DNA of 64,000 bases from Endozoicomonas sp. NE40 (GTDB lineage: Bacteria; Pseudomonadota; Gammaproteobacteria; Pseudomonadales; Endozoicomonadaceae): contig NZ_JBEWTB010000002.1 in the NCBI RefSeq assembly GCF_040549045.1, forward strand, positions 4,700,501 to 4,764,500, given 5' to 3'. Below, one piece after another: positions 1 through 8,184 of the stretch (position 1 is the first letter of the stretch; every line of letters begins with the position of its first letter). The notes beneath the pieces are model-generated. The model was not told where the DNA came from. It worked only from the letters and a program-made list of their open reading frames with translations, and did no database searches. The translations under genes and the position numbers were made by a program.

Positions 1-1874
1 CGGTTTTTTTTAGATGGCTTATTACCTGATTTAGTGGGTAAAAGCAGATGCTTAACACGAGACATTAACTTTTTCTTTTGCCGCTTGTCGATGTCATTTT
101 TTTTCCCGGTTAATTCTCTGATTATTTCGTCAGCTTTCTTAGTGGTGTAATGGACAGGTCCGGTAGCCGATGATGCGCTGTCTTCTACATCACACAGAGT
201 ATTTAAATTTAAGCATCCGTAAGAGTGGGCCTGAGAAATGCCAGGCCTTGGAGTGACGACGGCTGCTCGTCTGGGTAACTTTGCCGAGCCTGGTGCTGTG
301 GTACTGCCCTGTCTGACTTGATGACGCAGGTCAGGAATGGAGCGATACTTTGGCTCAAGACGAAACAGATGGCTGAAACGAGCCATCACTTCAGGTGCCA
401 CCCGACTGTGGTACAAAACTTCAAAATTTGTATCGGAAGCCACGCTGAAAGCATACAGAAAAGGTGAAGCAAAGAAGTGTGAGTCCAGGAGGAAACTGTC
501 CACTTCATCACGGGTCATTGCTGTTACAGCCTGCCTTGCACTCTGTGCCGGGGCTGACAGAAAACCACGATCACTCAAGGCAAAGATAAAATATCCTGAC
601 AACGACTCAAAGGAAGAATCACTGACGGATAGCTGATCCAGAATTCTCGCGGCATCTTCAAGCATTCGCGGGTTTCTTCTGGTCAGTTGCCATAATCGAA
701 ACAACATCTCCTGAAATGTCATCGATGCTTGGAAAGTCTGATAATCACCATTCTTATTATTGCTATTTTTCTTATTATTTTTATCCTCGTCACCCTCATC
801 GCCACCGCTACCGCTACCACTACCACTCGCGCTACTTGAGTACCCGGCGTTAGCACTGCCCTGGCTGGCTCGCCTCGAAGATCCGGCAGGTGCTTGCGAA
901 GCACCTGCTTCTCTGGCAGATTTACGGGGTGAATGTCCAGTGCCATTGCCATTGCCTGGTACCGACTTGGGATGCAGTCCGGAACGGTTGCTGACGATGG
1001 ATGTGCTGCAGGGCGCACCGTCGATCATCAAAATACCCGATAACCTCACGTCTGCAGACAAGGTATCCAAAGGCGTATGACAGCTTTGCCCTGCCTCAAT
1101 ACCCACTCCCCGCAGGTTTAGCGCAAGGTTTGACACCTCTGATTTTTCAGATAAACGTACCAGAATATTGGCTGCAAACGGGTCATTTATCTGAATAACA
1201 GGCATTGCCCCTGTGTCTGAACCAACAGCACCGAGTCGATTAGCGACCAGCTGGCTGACCTGGTTTTCGGACGGACCATCCTGTTTCTCCGGGGCTGCTG
1301 GAATTACACTGAATCCCAGAGCTTTTACCGAATTCCCCGCCAGAACCTCCTGCCCGGCTTCAGCAACAACACCGAAAAGTTTCTGGCCCTGCTTAAGCAT
1401 CAGTGGTTCATTGATCAGATAAGTTCCGGGAAAAAGAGATATCTGACAGTATTCAGGTGTCGCCTGCAGAAGACTGACCAGATCCACATCACCGGAAGGG
1501 CTCACTTCAATCTGACACGCGTCACTGCTATCAGTACTCGTTTCGCTAAAACCTGTCCCGCCGGGTAATACCTGCGACCAGAGCCATGCGGGAATTTCAA
1601 ACCAGGGAGAGAGCGTTACTTTTTTAACAGCAGATGTCTGTGGCAATTTTACAGACGGCGACATTGGCAGGTTTAAATCACCGGCAGGATTTGGAAGATG
1701 CATCCCGTGTTGGTGGGATAAAAAACGGGTCTCACCCGTTACGGCAGAACCGGAACAATAACCGGAGTATCCGGCAGTGAGGGCTCCCCAGGACACCACA
1801 GCTTTTATTAACCGAAGCAAAGGCATTAACCGAAGCAAAAACGTTCTTCTGCCGGGAAGGTAAGCATTAGTCAT
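1..1874 (-). CDS. Large secreted protein of unknown function, 3' end beyond the window
   Basis: An open frame on the minus strand runs from an ATG at 1874 to the left edge without a stop, giving at least 624 residues. Residues 1-45 look like an export signal: a basic start followed by a hydrophobic stretch. Around residues 120-165 a stretch with alternating hydrophobic residues and a PGTYLI turn resembles the start of a right-handed beta-helix of the pectate-lyase type. Around residues 310-375 lies a low-complexity linker rich in Gly/Ser, then Asp/Glu, then Asn/Lys. The rest looks helical and ends basic at the edge. I do not recognise the family. The ribosome site before the ATG is weak; an in-frame ATG at codon 17 is an alternative start. 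Confidence 0.75.
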   Translation of the reverse strand, partial: MTNAYLPGRRTFLLRLMPLLRLIKAVVSWGALTAGYSGYCSGSAVTGETRFLSHQHGMHLPNPAGDLNLPMSPSVKLPQTSAVKKVTLSPWFEIPAWLWSQVLPGGTGFSETSTDSSDACQIEVSPSGDVDLVSLLQATPEYCQISLFPGTYLINEPLMLKQGQKLFGVVAEAGQEVLAGNSVKALGFSVIPAAPEKQDGPSENQVSQLVANRLGAVGSDTGAMPVIQINDPFAANILVRLSEKSEVSNLALNLRGVGIEAGQSCHTPLDTLSADVRLSGILMIDGAPCSTSIVSNRSGLHPKSVPGNGNGTGHSPRKSAREAGASQAPAGSSRRASQGSANAGYSSSASGSGSGSGGDEGDEDKNNKKNSNNKNGDYQTFQASMTFQEMLFRLWQLTRRNPRMLEDAARILDQLSVSDSSFESLSGYFIFALSDRGFLSAPAQSARQAVTAMTRDEVDSFLLDSHFFASPFLYAFSVASDTNFEVLYHSRVAPEVMARFSHLFRLEPKYRSIPDLRHQVRQGSTTAPGSAKLPRRAAVVTPRPGISQAHSYGCLNLNTLCDVEDSASSATGPVHYTTKKADEIIRELTGKKNDIDKRQKKKLMSRVKHLLLPTKSGNKPSKKN

Positions 1875-1895
1875 TCTTATACGTATCCAAACGAT

Positions 1896-1947
1896 TTATT
1901 GATAGTCGAGTTATTGATAGTCGAGTTATTGATAGTCGAGTTATTGA
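1896..1947. repeat. 15-bp tandem repeat, three full copies plus a partial one
   Basis: The unit TTATTGATAGTCGAG occurs at 1896-1910, 1911-1925 and 1926-1940, followed by a partial copy from 1941. It lies between the 3' end of the truncated primase gene and the start of the left-edge gene, so it may sit in the leader of the latter. The copies are identical, which suggests recent slippage. Confidence 0.9.
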
Positions 1948-1999
1948 TTTGAGTAATCGACAGTCGAGTGTAGTCAACGTTTGGAATAAAGTTGGCTTT

Positions 2000-2518
2000 T
2001 TATTGAAACCGCACAACGGCATGGATGCAGAGGCCCGGGCGACAGAAAATATCAATCGGATGGAAAGGGTCAGGATTGGTTGACGTTGAGTATTCATAGG
2101 ATGCCTTCTGAGCAGCAATACGTTGTGCTTTGAGGGTAATGATCCGCTCTGATTCAGCACGGCGTTCTCGTTTTACGCGGTACTCCACCTTAATTTTGGC
2201 GAAATCAAAATGATTACCGGTATGCGTCAGGTTCAGCCAGGAAGCAACCATTTCTAATGCCCGGACAAACCCGCAATCATGAATCTTCATGATCATGCTG
2301 TACCCATCCCCAGCTTCACAGCCCCGGCAGAAATAAAGCCCGTTAGCATGATCTTTATACTCATACCTGTCGTTGCCGCCACAGTGCGGACAGCTCATGC
2401 CTTTTTTAGTGGGAGTGGTTTCTTTCGGTGACAGGCCGTAAATTGATTGAAGTATCTCACCCCATTTGCCATAGGCCGCAGCGTCTACGATATCTTTTTC
2501 GATTCTCATAACGACCAC
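2000..2518 (-). CDS. Truncated P4-type primase, zinc-ribbon domain only
   Basis: The 172-residue product carries an N-terminal zinc ribbon: CPHC at about residues 43-46 and CRGC at about 64-67, with the GGNDR and AGDG signatures of P4/phage primase N-termini. In the family this domain precedes a Toprim/primase core and often a helicase, in proteins of several hundred residues. Here the frame ends soon after the ribbon, and the last 25 or so residues look like out-of-frame sequence. It is therefore probably a remnant of an integrated element. tRNA-Pro, a common type of integration site, lies about 200 bases away. The start has no strong ribosome site. Function as a primase is unlikely. Confidence 0.6.
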   Translation of the reverse strand: MVVMRIEKDIVDAAAYGKWGEILQSIYGLSPKETTPTKKGMSCPHCGGNDRYEYKDHANGLYFCRGCEAGDGYSMIMKIHDCGFVRALEMVASWLNLTHTGNHFDFAKIKVEYRVKRERRAESERIITLKAQRIAAQKASYEYSTSTNPDPFHPIDIFCRPGLCIHAVVRFQ

Positions 2519-2671
2519 CCATTCTCGGAGATTGAAGAGGCAATGAGTGGCGGTATCAGAAAATCAGGGATTGAAGAGCACGTGTTTGAGTACGTTGGGA
2601 CTTTAAACGACGGTGGGTTTAACAAATAACGACGGGCAGGTGTGTGTTTTTTGCCAACAAATAACAGGCAC

Positions 2672-2706
2672 AAAAAAAGCAGCTGTCTAAGCTGCTGATT
2701 TTTAAT
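2672..2706 (-). terminator. Terminator behind tRNA-Pro
   Basis: GCAGC (2679-2683) pairs with GCTGC (2691-2695) around a 7-base loop. Read on the minus strand the hairpin is followed by seven T residues, the expected form just downstream of the tRNA. Confidence 0.75.
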
Positions 2707-2713
2707 GTTTTTC

Positions 2714-2790
2714 TGGTCGGAGCGAGAGGATTTGAACCTCCGACCCCCACAACCCCATTGTGGTGCGCTACCAGGCTGCGCTACGCTCCG
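2714..2790 (-). tRNA. tRNA-Pro (anticodon GGG)
   Basis: The 77-base minus-strand sequence folds as a cloverleaf. The acceptor stem is CGGAGCG/CGCTCCG with an encoded CCA end at 2714-2716. The anticodon stem is CCACA/TGTGG around the loop ATGGGGT, giving anticodon GGG. The T arm is GGAGGTTCAAATCC. It closely resembles E. coli proL. The 3' end of such genes is a frequent phage integration target, in line with the primase remnant downstream. Confidence 0.96.
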
Positions 2791-2797
2791 AACCTTT

Positions 2798-2825
2798 GCT
2801 ATACAGCATGCAAAACTGCCGTCAG
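2798..2825 (-). promoter_or_regulatory. Probable sigma-70 promoter of tRNA-Pro
   Basis: On the minus strand CTGACG (2825-2820) and TATAGC (2803-2798) are separated by 16 bases, with the -10 element 7 bases from the tRNA 5' end. Position and spacing fit a tRNA promoter; neither hexamer is a perfect match. Confidence 0.4.
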
Positions 2826-2942
2826 CGGGCTGTATATTACCTTTCCGGCTGTTAATTGCAAGCCTTATGACGGCCATTTGCCTTGGCGCAGTAATCACGT
2901 AGGATAAGCACAATCTCTGAACACTGTAACCAAGGATGCATT

Positions 2943-3578
2943 ATGCGAACATTGCTGAACCAGAAATTGTTGAACCGTTTACTGCCGTATTCAATGGCCC
3001 TGACCATGGCTTTCATGGCCAATGGGGTGGCGGCCAGTTCATCTGAACCATCAGTGGACAAAAACAAAGATGAAGTTGTACGGGTTCAGATGGAAACCAG
3101 TAAAGGGAATATTGTTATCCAGCTGGATGAGAAACGTGCACCCGTAACGGTCAAAAATTTTCTGGGTTATGTTGAAGATGGCTTCTACGACAATCTGATT
3201 TTCCATCGTGTCATCAATGGCTTTATGATTCAGGGCGGTGGCATGGACAAAACTATGAGCCAGAAGCCAACCAAATCCCCCATATACAATGAATCATCCA
3301 ATGGTCTTGGTAACAGGCGTGGTACCATTGCCATGGCCAGAACTTCTGCACCACACAGTGCGACTTCGCAGTTTTTCATCAACCTGGAAGACAATAATAG
3401 TTTGAACTATCGTACAGGCCAGCCTGGCTATACCGTTTTTGGTGAAGTGGTTGAAGGGATGGACGCAGTTGATGCTATTGCTAAAGTAAGAACCGGTCGT
3501 AAAGCCGGACATGCTGATGTGCCAGTAGAGCCCGTTGTAATTGTAAAAGCTCAACGGGTTCAAACCCCGGTACAATAA
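2943..3578 (+). CDS. ppiA: Periplasmic peptidyl-prolyl cis-trans isomerase, cyclophilin type
   Basis: It catalyses cis-trans isomerisation of prolyl bonds in exported proteins. Residues 1-31 form a signal peptide ending near VAAS. The rest is a single cyclophilin domain: TSKGNIVIQL opens it, FHRVINGFMIQGG carries the active-site Arg, and MARTSAPHSATSQFFI the substrate-binding segment. The length of 211 matches bacterial PpiA-type proteins with their leader. CAAGGA at 2931-2936 is a good ribosome site six bases before the ATG. A terminator follows, so it is probably a single-gene unit. A cytosolic PpiB-like protein is less likely because of the leader. Confidence 0.92.
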   Translation: MRTLLNQKLLNRLLPYSMALTMAFMANGVAASSSEPSVDKNKDEVVRVQMETSKGNIVIQLDEKRAPVTVKNFLGYVEDGFYDNLIFHRVINGFMIQGGGMDKTMSQKPTKSPIYNESSNGLGNRRGTIAMARTSAPHSATSQFFINLEDNNSLNYRTGQPGYTVFGEVVEGMDAVDAIAKVRTGRKAGHADVPVEPVVIVKAQRVQTPVQ

Positions 3579-3600
3579 AACTCCGGTAAAAAAATGTCGG

Positions 3601-3630
3601 GAGCGGGAAATGTAGTTTTCTCGCTCTTTT
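3601..3630 (+). terminator. Terminator of the cyclophilin gene
   Basis: GAGCGGGAAA (3601-3610) can pair with TTTTCTCGCTC (3616-3626), leaving a small loop, and is followed by TTTT. Confidence 0.7.
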
Positions 3631-3708
3631 GAATAAGAAAAAACTGTCTTGGAGTCTCGCCCCAAAATTTTTTATACTCCTGCCTGCTTAAAAATAAATG
3701 TCCTAATT

Positions 3709-5031
3709 ATGAGAAATCCCATGTTTCGATGTGTGAAACATATCATCTATTTGTGCCTGTTTATTGCCCTTTCAGGCTGTGATCAGCAGAAAAATATTCA
3801 GATGTCTGCCTTTGATCTTGTTGATCAGCAGAAAATGATGACACTGGTGAATGATCATGACTGGGTGCTGGTCGATGTGCGCTCCAGTGACTGGTTCAAT
3901 GGCTGGCCGTCAGATAATACCGGGGTAGGTGGCCATATTCCCGGAGCCCGTAACTTTGACCTTAACTGGTTGCTGAATGAGCGCGATGAGTTAAACAAGC
4001 TGACTGAAAGGCTGTTCCAGAGCAAGGGGATGCGCAAAGCGCCGGGTATTGTGATCTATGGCTCCGATCAGTATGAGGCACAGGTGCTGGCCGACTGGCT
4101 GGTGGCTGAACAGGGGTTTGAAAATTCAGACATCCGTATTTTCCCTTTCGGTTTTTCAGGCTGGCTCAAATTCGGTGGTGATGTTGAAACCATGCCATCC
4201 TATACCCGTCTGGTGCCGCCTGTCTGGCTTGATAAACAGCTACAGAAGCCTCAGCCGCCAGTGATTCTTGATGTCTCCTACGGTGCAGGCATTCGATATC
4301 GCCTGACCCATATTCCGCAGGCTGTTCATGTTGATACCTCATGGATTGAATCCAAACCTCTGTGGAATGTGATTCCTGACAATGAACTTCAGCAGACGTT
4401 AAAGCGTCTTGGCATCTCTCAGGATAAACAGGTTGTCGTTTATAGCGAAGATATGACCGCTGCTGCAAGAATGGTTAGCGTACTGGATGCTATGGGTGTC
4501 GGAGATGTACGACTTCTTAACGGTGGATTTAAAGCCTGGGTTGAACAGGGTTATATTGTCCAGTCCGGTTGGGTTACACCTGAGCCAGTCGAAATATTTG
4601 GAACTGCGGCTTTCAGTGATGTGTGGGTGGATACGGAAAGAGTCAAAGCAATTTTGAACGATGACTCTGAACACCTGATCAGCGTTCGTTCATGGCGCGA
4701 GTTTACGGGGAAAAACAGCGGATACAGCTATATCAACGCTAAAGGGCGTATTCCCGGTGCTGTATGGGGGCATTCCGGAACAGACCCCTACAGTATGCAG
4801 GATTATATTAATCCGGATGGTACCTTAAGAGAGATTCGGGATATTGCCACTTACTGGCAGCAGCTCTCTCCAACAGAAGACACCGTTATGGCATTTTACT
4901 GTGGCACTGGCTGGAGAGCCAGTTTGTCCTGGTTTGCAGCCCGTTTGCTGGGGTATGAAAACGCCAGAATATACGATGGTGGCTGGATGGAATGGAGCAG
5001 TGACTCCCGTCGCCCAAGGGAAGCAGGTTAA
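3709..5031 (+). CDS. ynjE: Three-domain rhodanese lipoprotein, thiosulfate sulfurtransferase YnjE-like
   Basis: From the ATG at 3709 the protein has 440 residues. A short hydrophobic segment ends in the lipobox ALSGC with Cys24, so it should be a membrane-anchored lipoprotein facing the periplasm. Three rhodanese domains follow, at about residues 35-165, 170-290 and 305-435. Only the third has the active-site loop CGTGWR (Cys near 398), the same loop as in E. coli YnjE, a three-domain protein of similar length. The first two domains lack the catalytic Cys. An in-frame ATG at 3721 keeps the lipobox and has a better-placed purine stretch. tmcA follows 3 bases after the stop, so the two are probably co-transcribed. 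Confidence 0.85.
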   Translation: MRNPMFRCVKHIIYLCLFIALSGCDQQKNIQMSAFDLVDQQKMMTLVNDHDWVLVDVRSSDWFNGWPSDNTGVGGHIPGARNFDLNWLLNERDELNKLTERLFQSKGMRKAPGIVIYGSDQYEAQVLADWLVAEQGFENSDIRIFPFGFSGWLKFGGDVETMPSYTRLVPPVWLDKQLQKPQPPVILDVSYGAGIRYRLTHIPQAVHVDTSWIESKPLWNVIPDNELQQTLKRLGISQDKQVVVYSEDMTAAARMVSVLDAMGVGDVRLLNGGFKAWVEQGYIVQSGWVTPEPVEIFGTAAFSDVWVDTERVKAILNDDSEHLISVRSWREFTGKNSGYSYINAKGRIPGAVWGHSGTDPYSMQDYINPDGTLREIRDIATYWQQLSPTEDTVMAFYCGTGWRASLSWFAARLLGYENARIYDGGWMEWSSDSRRPREAG

Positions 5032-5034
5032 GCG

Positions 5035-7215
5035 GTGAAGGACTTATTGAAGCAGCGGTTAAACCGTCTGGCACAGCGCAATCATCGAGAGTTGATGGTG
5101 ATCAGTGGCGAACAGGAATGGTGCCTGCGCACGGTTAACGCATTGCTGTCGTGCCTGCACGAAGAACATGGACTCTGGCTGGGCGAAGGTGCGCCAGACG
5201 CTGTTCCTGCTATTCAGGCTGGCAAAGCGTCCAGTTGGTTAGGTCGAGAGCGGCAGTTTGTAGTGTTTAATGCCTGGTCCGGGTTTGATGTTGATGCCTT
5301 TGGTGCCATCAGTGGCGTCGTTAAAGGTGGTGGCGTAATGTTTCTGCTGGCTCCTGTTCTGGATCAGTGGAGCCTGCTGGAAGACCCGGAGCATCGTCGT
5401 ATAACTGTCTATCCGGAAAATGAGAACCGGGTAACGGGAAGATATATCCAGCGTTTGGCCAAACTGCTGGATAAATCCGAACACTGCAGCCTGATTCAGC
5501 AGAATAAAGAACCGGTCTGGCAGGCATTACCCAGCCTTAATATTGAAACAGAAACGCGGGATGATAGCGGTTATTGCCAGACACCGGAGCAGGCACTGGC
5601 AGTCGAAGCCATCAAAAAGGTGGTGACAGGTCATCGTCGTCGCCCATTGGTGCTGACGGCAGATCGTGGACGTGGCAAAAGCGCGGCTCTGGGTATTGCT
5701 GCCGCGCAGTTACTAATTCATGGATTAAGCCGGATTGTGGTTACAGGACCTTCGCTGGCATCGACCGAACAGGTGTTTCATCATGCTGCTGGATGCCTTG
5801 GAAGTGACAGCTTTTCCAGGGGTACGTTTTCAAGAGGAAAAGTGCAGTGGCAGGATAAGTCAGTTCAGTTTATGGCACCTGACGAGATAGTTGGCAACCC
5901 CGTTGACTGCGACCTGATGCTGGTGGATGAAGCGGCAGCCTTGCCAGTTCCATTGCTGGAGTCCTTGCTAAGACAACAGTCGCGTATTGTTTTTTCTTCG
6001 ACAATCCACGGTTATGAAGGTACCGGGCGCGGTTTTGCCATACGCTTTCGTAAAAAACTGGATGCAATCACCCCACAATGGCGAGCTTTGCATATAAAGC
6101 AGGCGATTCGCTGGGCAGACCATGACCCGCTGGAGCAACTGATTTTTTCCAGCCTGTTACTGGATGCCAGGCCAGCCGAAGACCATCAGGTTGAAGGAGC
6201 CACGTCTGAACAGTGTGAGTGGGTTCGCTTTGACCGTGACCAGTTAATGCACGATGAGCCAATGGTGACTCAGGTGTTTGGGTTGCTGGTACTGGCTCAT
6301 TATCGTACCCGGCCGTTTGACTTACGACATTTTTTAGATGGCCCGAATATAGAAGTATATGGCCTTCTGTATCAGGGTCATCTGGCAGGAACGGTTCTGG
6401 CAGCAAGAGAAGGAGCAATTGACGCGTCTTTGCAGGAACCGGTCTGGCTTGGGCAGCGGCGTGTACGTGGGCATTTGATTCCCCAGTCATTGAGCAATCA
6501 TGCCGGGATTCCGGAAGCGATCAGACAGAAAGGATTACGAATCCTGAGGGTTGCTGTTCATCCGGCAGTCCATAGAAATGGACTGGGAGCCGATATGCTG
6601 AACCGTCTGGCGCAGTCTGCCCGTGACAAAGGGTTTGATTATCTGGGAACCAGTTTTGGTGCCACCTCTGGCTTGCTGAGTTTCTGGCAGAACAGCGGTT
6701 ACCTGCCGGTACGAACCGGTTTGCAGAGAGAAGCTGCCAGTGGTTGTTATTCGCTGATGATGCTGCAGGCTCTTTCGAAGGCGGGCAGTGAACTGCTGGC
6801 GGAAGCACGTTCCCGCTTTTACGACAACCTTCTGCTGCAGCTGCCTGAAAGTCTTAAAGTAATGGACACTGAACTGGTCAGGCAATTATTCAATGGTGCC
6901 GGTGACTACAGTTCAGCCGAGCTGTCTGAGCGGGACTGGCAGGATATAGCCTCATTCAGTCACGGGCAGCGTCTGTTTGAAAGCTGCCTGCCTGCTATTC
7001 GGAAACTATTGTTAAAAGGGCTGGTTTGCTCTGATCGCTGCTCTAATAGTTACTCTAATAGCCATGAGCAAGCTTTGCAGGTGTTGACGATGAAAGTGTT
7101 GCAGCAGCAGAGTTGGAGTAGTCTGGCACAGTACGAGGGGCTTGCCGGTAAAAAGCAGGTTCTGGCCCGTTTACGAAGTTGTGTCGGACAGCTGGAAACC
7201 GCTTTGAAACACTGA
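5035..7215 (+). CDS. tmcA: tRNA(Met) cytidine acetyltransferase TmcA
   Basis: TmcA makes N4-acetylcytidine at the wobble base of elongator tRNA-Met, using acetyl-CoA and ATP. The 726-residue protein starts at GTG 5035, three bases after the rhodanese stop. An N-terminal RecA-like region precedes the helicase module, which has a Walker A motif RGRGKS near residue 212 and the DEAA box in VDEAAALP near 297. A GNAT acetyltransferase domain with VAVHPAVHRNGLG lies near residue 505, followed by the C-terminal tRNA-binding part. It is somewhat longer than E. coli TmcA (about 670 residues). Neighbouring genes show no functional link with tRNA modification. Confidence 0.93.
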   Translation: MKDLLKQRLNRLAQRNHRELMVISGEQEWCLRTVNALLSCLHEEHGLWLGEGAPDAVPAIQAGKASSWLGRERQFVVFNAWSGFDVDAFGAISGVVKGGGVMFLLAPVLDQWSLLEDPEHRRITVYPENENRVTGRYIQRLAKLLDKSEHCSLIQQNKEPVWQALPSLNIETETRDDSGYCQTPEQALAVEAIKKVVTGHRRRPLVLTADRGRGKSAALGIAAAQLLIHGLSRIVVTGPSLASTEQVFHHAAGCLGSDSFSRGTFSRGKVQWQDKSVQFMAPDEIVGNPVDCDLMLVDEAAALPVPLLESLLRQQSRIVFSSTIHGYEGTGRGFAIRFRKKLDAITPQWRALHIKQAIRWADHDPLEQLIFSSLLLDARPAEDHQVEGATSEQCEWVRFDRDQLMHDEPMVTQVFGLLVLAHYRTRPFDLRHFLDGPNIEVYGLLYQGHLAGTVLAAREGAIDASLQEPVWLGQRRVRGHLIPQSLSNHAGIPEAIRQKGLRILRVAVHPAVHRNGLGADMLNRLAQSARDKGFDYLGTSFGATSGLLSFWQNSGYLPVRTGLQREAASGCYSLMMLQALSKAGSELLAEARSRFYDNLLLQLPESLKVMDTELVRQLFNGAGDYSSAELSERDWQDIASFSHGQRLFESCLPAIRKLLLKGLVCSDRCSNSYSNSHEQALQVLTMKVLQQQSWSSLAQYEGLAGKKQVLARLRSCVGQLETALKH

Positions 7216-7217
7216 TT

Positions 7218-7757
7218 TCAGCTGCCGTTCTTTGTATCCGGAACTGATCGTTTACTGGCGACTGAAGAACTACTACTGTCGTATGTCTGATGGATGCGAT
7301 AGGTAATGGCACAGACATCATTGGGCAGGGATTTAAGAATGGCGTTTACGCCGCCAGCGTTACGGGTCCAGGTAAAGTCTCCCTGTTCCCGGATGACATT
7401 CCATTCCGGGTTCTGTTCTTTAAAGGTCGTGCAGCTGTTTTTAAAGGTGGTATTTACGACACTGTACGCCAGACAGCTACGACCAAACTTTATAAAGGTG
7501 GTGTTTTTCCAGACGCTGTCCTTGTCATTGCCCCAGGTGGCCATGACATTAAAACTGCGGTCATTAAAATAGCCCGTAGAAGCCACACCATTGCCAATTC
7601 TTCTCATATCACTGAACTCGGTTTCAATGGCTGTATCACAGCGATTGAAACCAGCCTTATGGGCCAGGTTCAGTAAATCAGAAGCTGTGGCAGGTGGCGC
7701 TGTGATAAACAGGGGAAGGGTGGAAAACAGCAAGCCGATCAAACCTGTCCTTGGCAT
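7218..7757 (-). CDS. Small secreted protein of unknown function
   Basis: The 179-residue product starts with a clear signal peptide (hydrophobic residues 5-20, cleavage likely after PPATAS at about 26). The mature part has four cysteines, in CDTAIE, SCLAYS, SCTTFK and VCAITY, enough for two disulfides. It has several predicted beta strands and ends in a Ser-rich basic tail. I do not recognise the family. The gene is convergent with tmcA, with only two bases between the stops. An envelope or secreted role is inferred from the leader only. Confidence 0.7.
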   Translation of the reverse strand: MPRTGLIGLLFSTLPLFITAPPATASDLLNLAHKAGFNRCDTAIETEFSDMRRIGNGVASTGYFNDRSFNVMATWGNDKDSVWKNTTFIKFGRSCLAYSVVNTTFKNSCTTFKEQNPEWNVIREQGDFTWTRNAGGVNAILKSLPNDVCAITYRIHQTYDSSSSSVASKRSVPDTKNGS

Positions 7758-7913
7758 CGGTGTGTCCTCTGTCTTTTTCGTCAGCGTATCAAGTCAATAA
7801 AAAAGCTTCAATGAAGCGGATAGAAAATTCCTGTTGTGTAGCTGTTGTGGCAGAGGTATCAATTATCATATAGTTCGTTCAGACAATAAGATTCATGTAT
7901 CAGGAGTTATTCA

Positions 7914-8162
7914 ATGAATCGCTTTACCGTATTCGGTCGCCCTGGCTGTGGTTTCTGTGTTCGTGCCAAACAGTTGCTGGAAGATAAACAGCTGCCTTTC
8001 CGTTATATTGACATTCATGCTGAGGGGATTAGCAAGGCTGATCTGGAAAAAACCGTTGGAAAGCCGGTTGAAACCGTTCCGCAGATTTTTCATGGTCAGA
8101 AGTATATTGGCGGTTGTACCGACCTGGAAGCGTACCTGAGAGATGAGCTGGTTGATGCCTGA
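7914..8162 (+). CDS. grxA: Glutaredoxin 1
   Basis: This is a small cytosolic glutathione-dependent disulfide reductase; the family donates electrons to ribonucleotide reductase and other proteins. The 82-residue sequence follows E. coli Grx1 closely, including the VRAK helix after the active site, the YIDIHAEGI segment, KPVETVPQIF with the cis-Pro, and the IGGCTD glutathione-binding turn. The active site reads CGFC rather than the usual CPYC, so Gly replaces Pro and Phe replaces Tyr while both cysteines are kept. The ribosome site CAGGAG lies eight bases before the ATG. It is convergent with tus. Confidence 0.9.
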   Translation: MNRFTVFGRPGCGFCVRAKQLLEDKQLPFRYIDIHAEGISKADLEKTVGKPVETVPQIFHGQKYIGGCTDLEAYLRDELVDA

Positions 8163-8180
8163 AGGGCGTTAAATCCCTTC
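8161..8180. terminator. Hairpin between convergent grxA and tus
   Basis: GAAGGG (8161-8166) pairs with CCCTTC (8175-8180). It lies in the 22-base gap between the two stops and could serve both strands. There is no long T run, so strength is uncertain. Confidence 0.5.
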
Positions 8181-8184
8181 AGTT

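Noticed and set aside
760..1080. Plus-strand frame rich in Leu/Pro/Ser opposite the left-edge gene
   Set aside because: It is the antisense reading of the Gly/Ser and Asp/Glu low-complexity linker of the long minus-strand frame.
1867..2160. Minus-strand 97-codon frame with a TRLSI repeat
   Set aside because: The repeat is just the translation of the 15-bp tandem repeat, and the frame overlaps the primase fragment without its own ribosome site.
2447..2629. Plus-strand 60-codon frame opposite the primase fragment
   Set aside because: Its first part is antisense to the primase frame, it has no clear ribosome site and no recognised motif; it could at most be a worn fragment.
7797..7819. Hairpin GCTTC-AAT-GAAGC with a T run on the minus strand
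   Set aside because: It lies upstream of the minus-strand secreted-protein gene, and there is no gene before it on that strand to terminate. The stem is only five base pairs.
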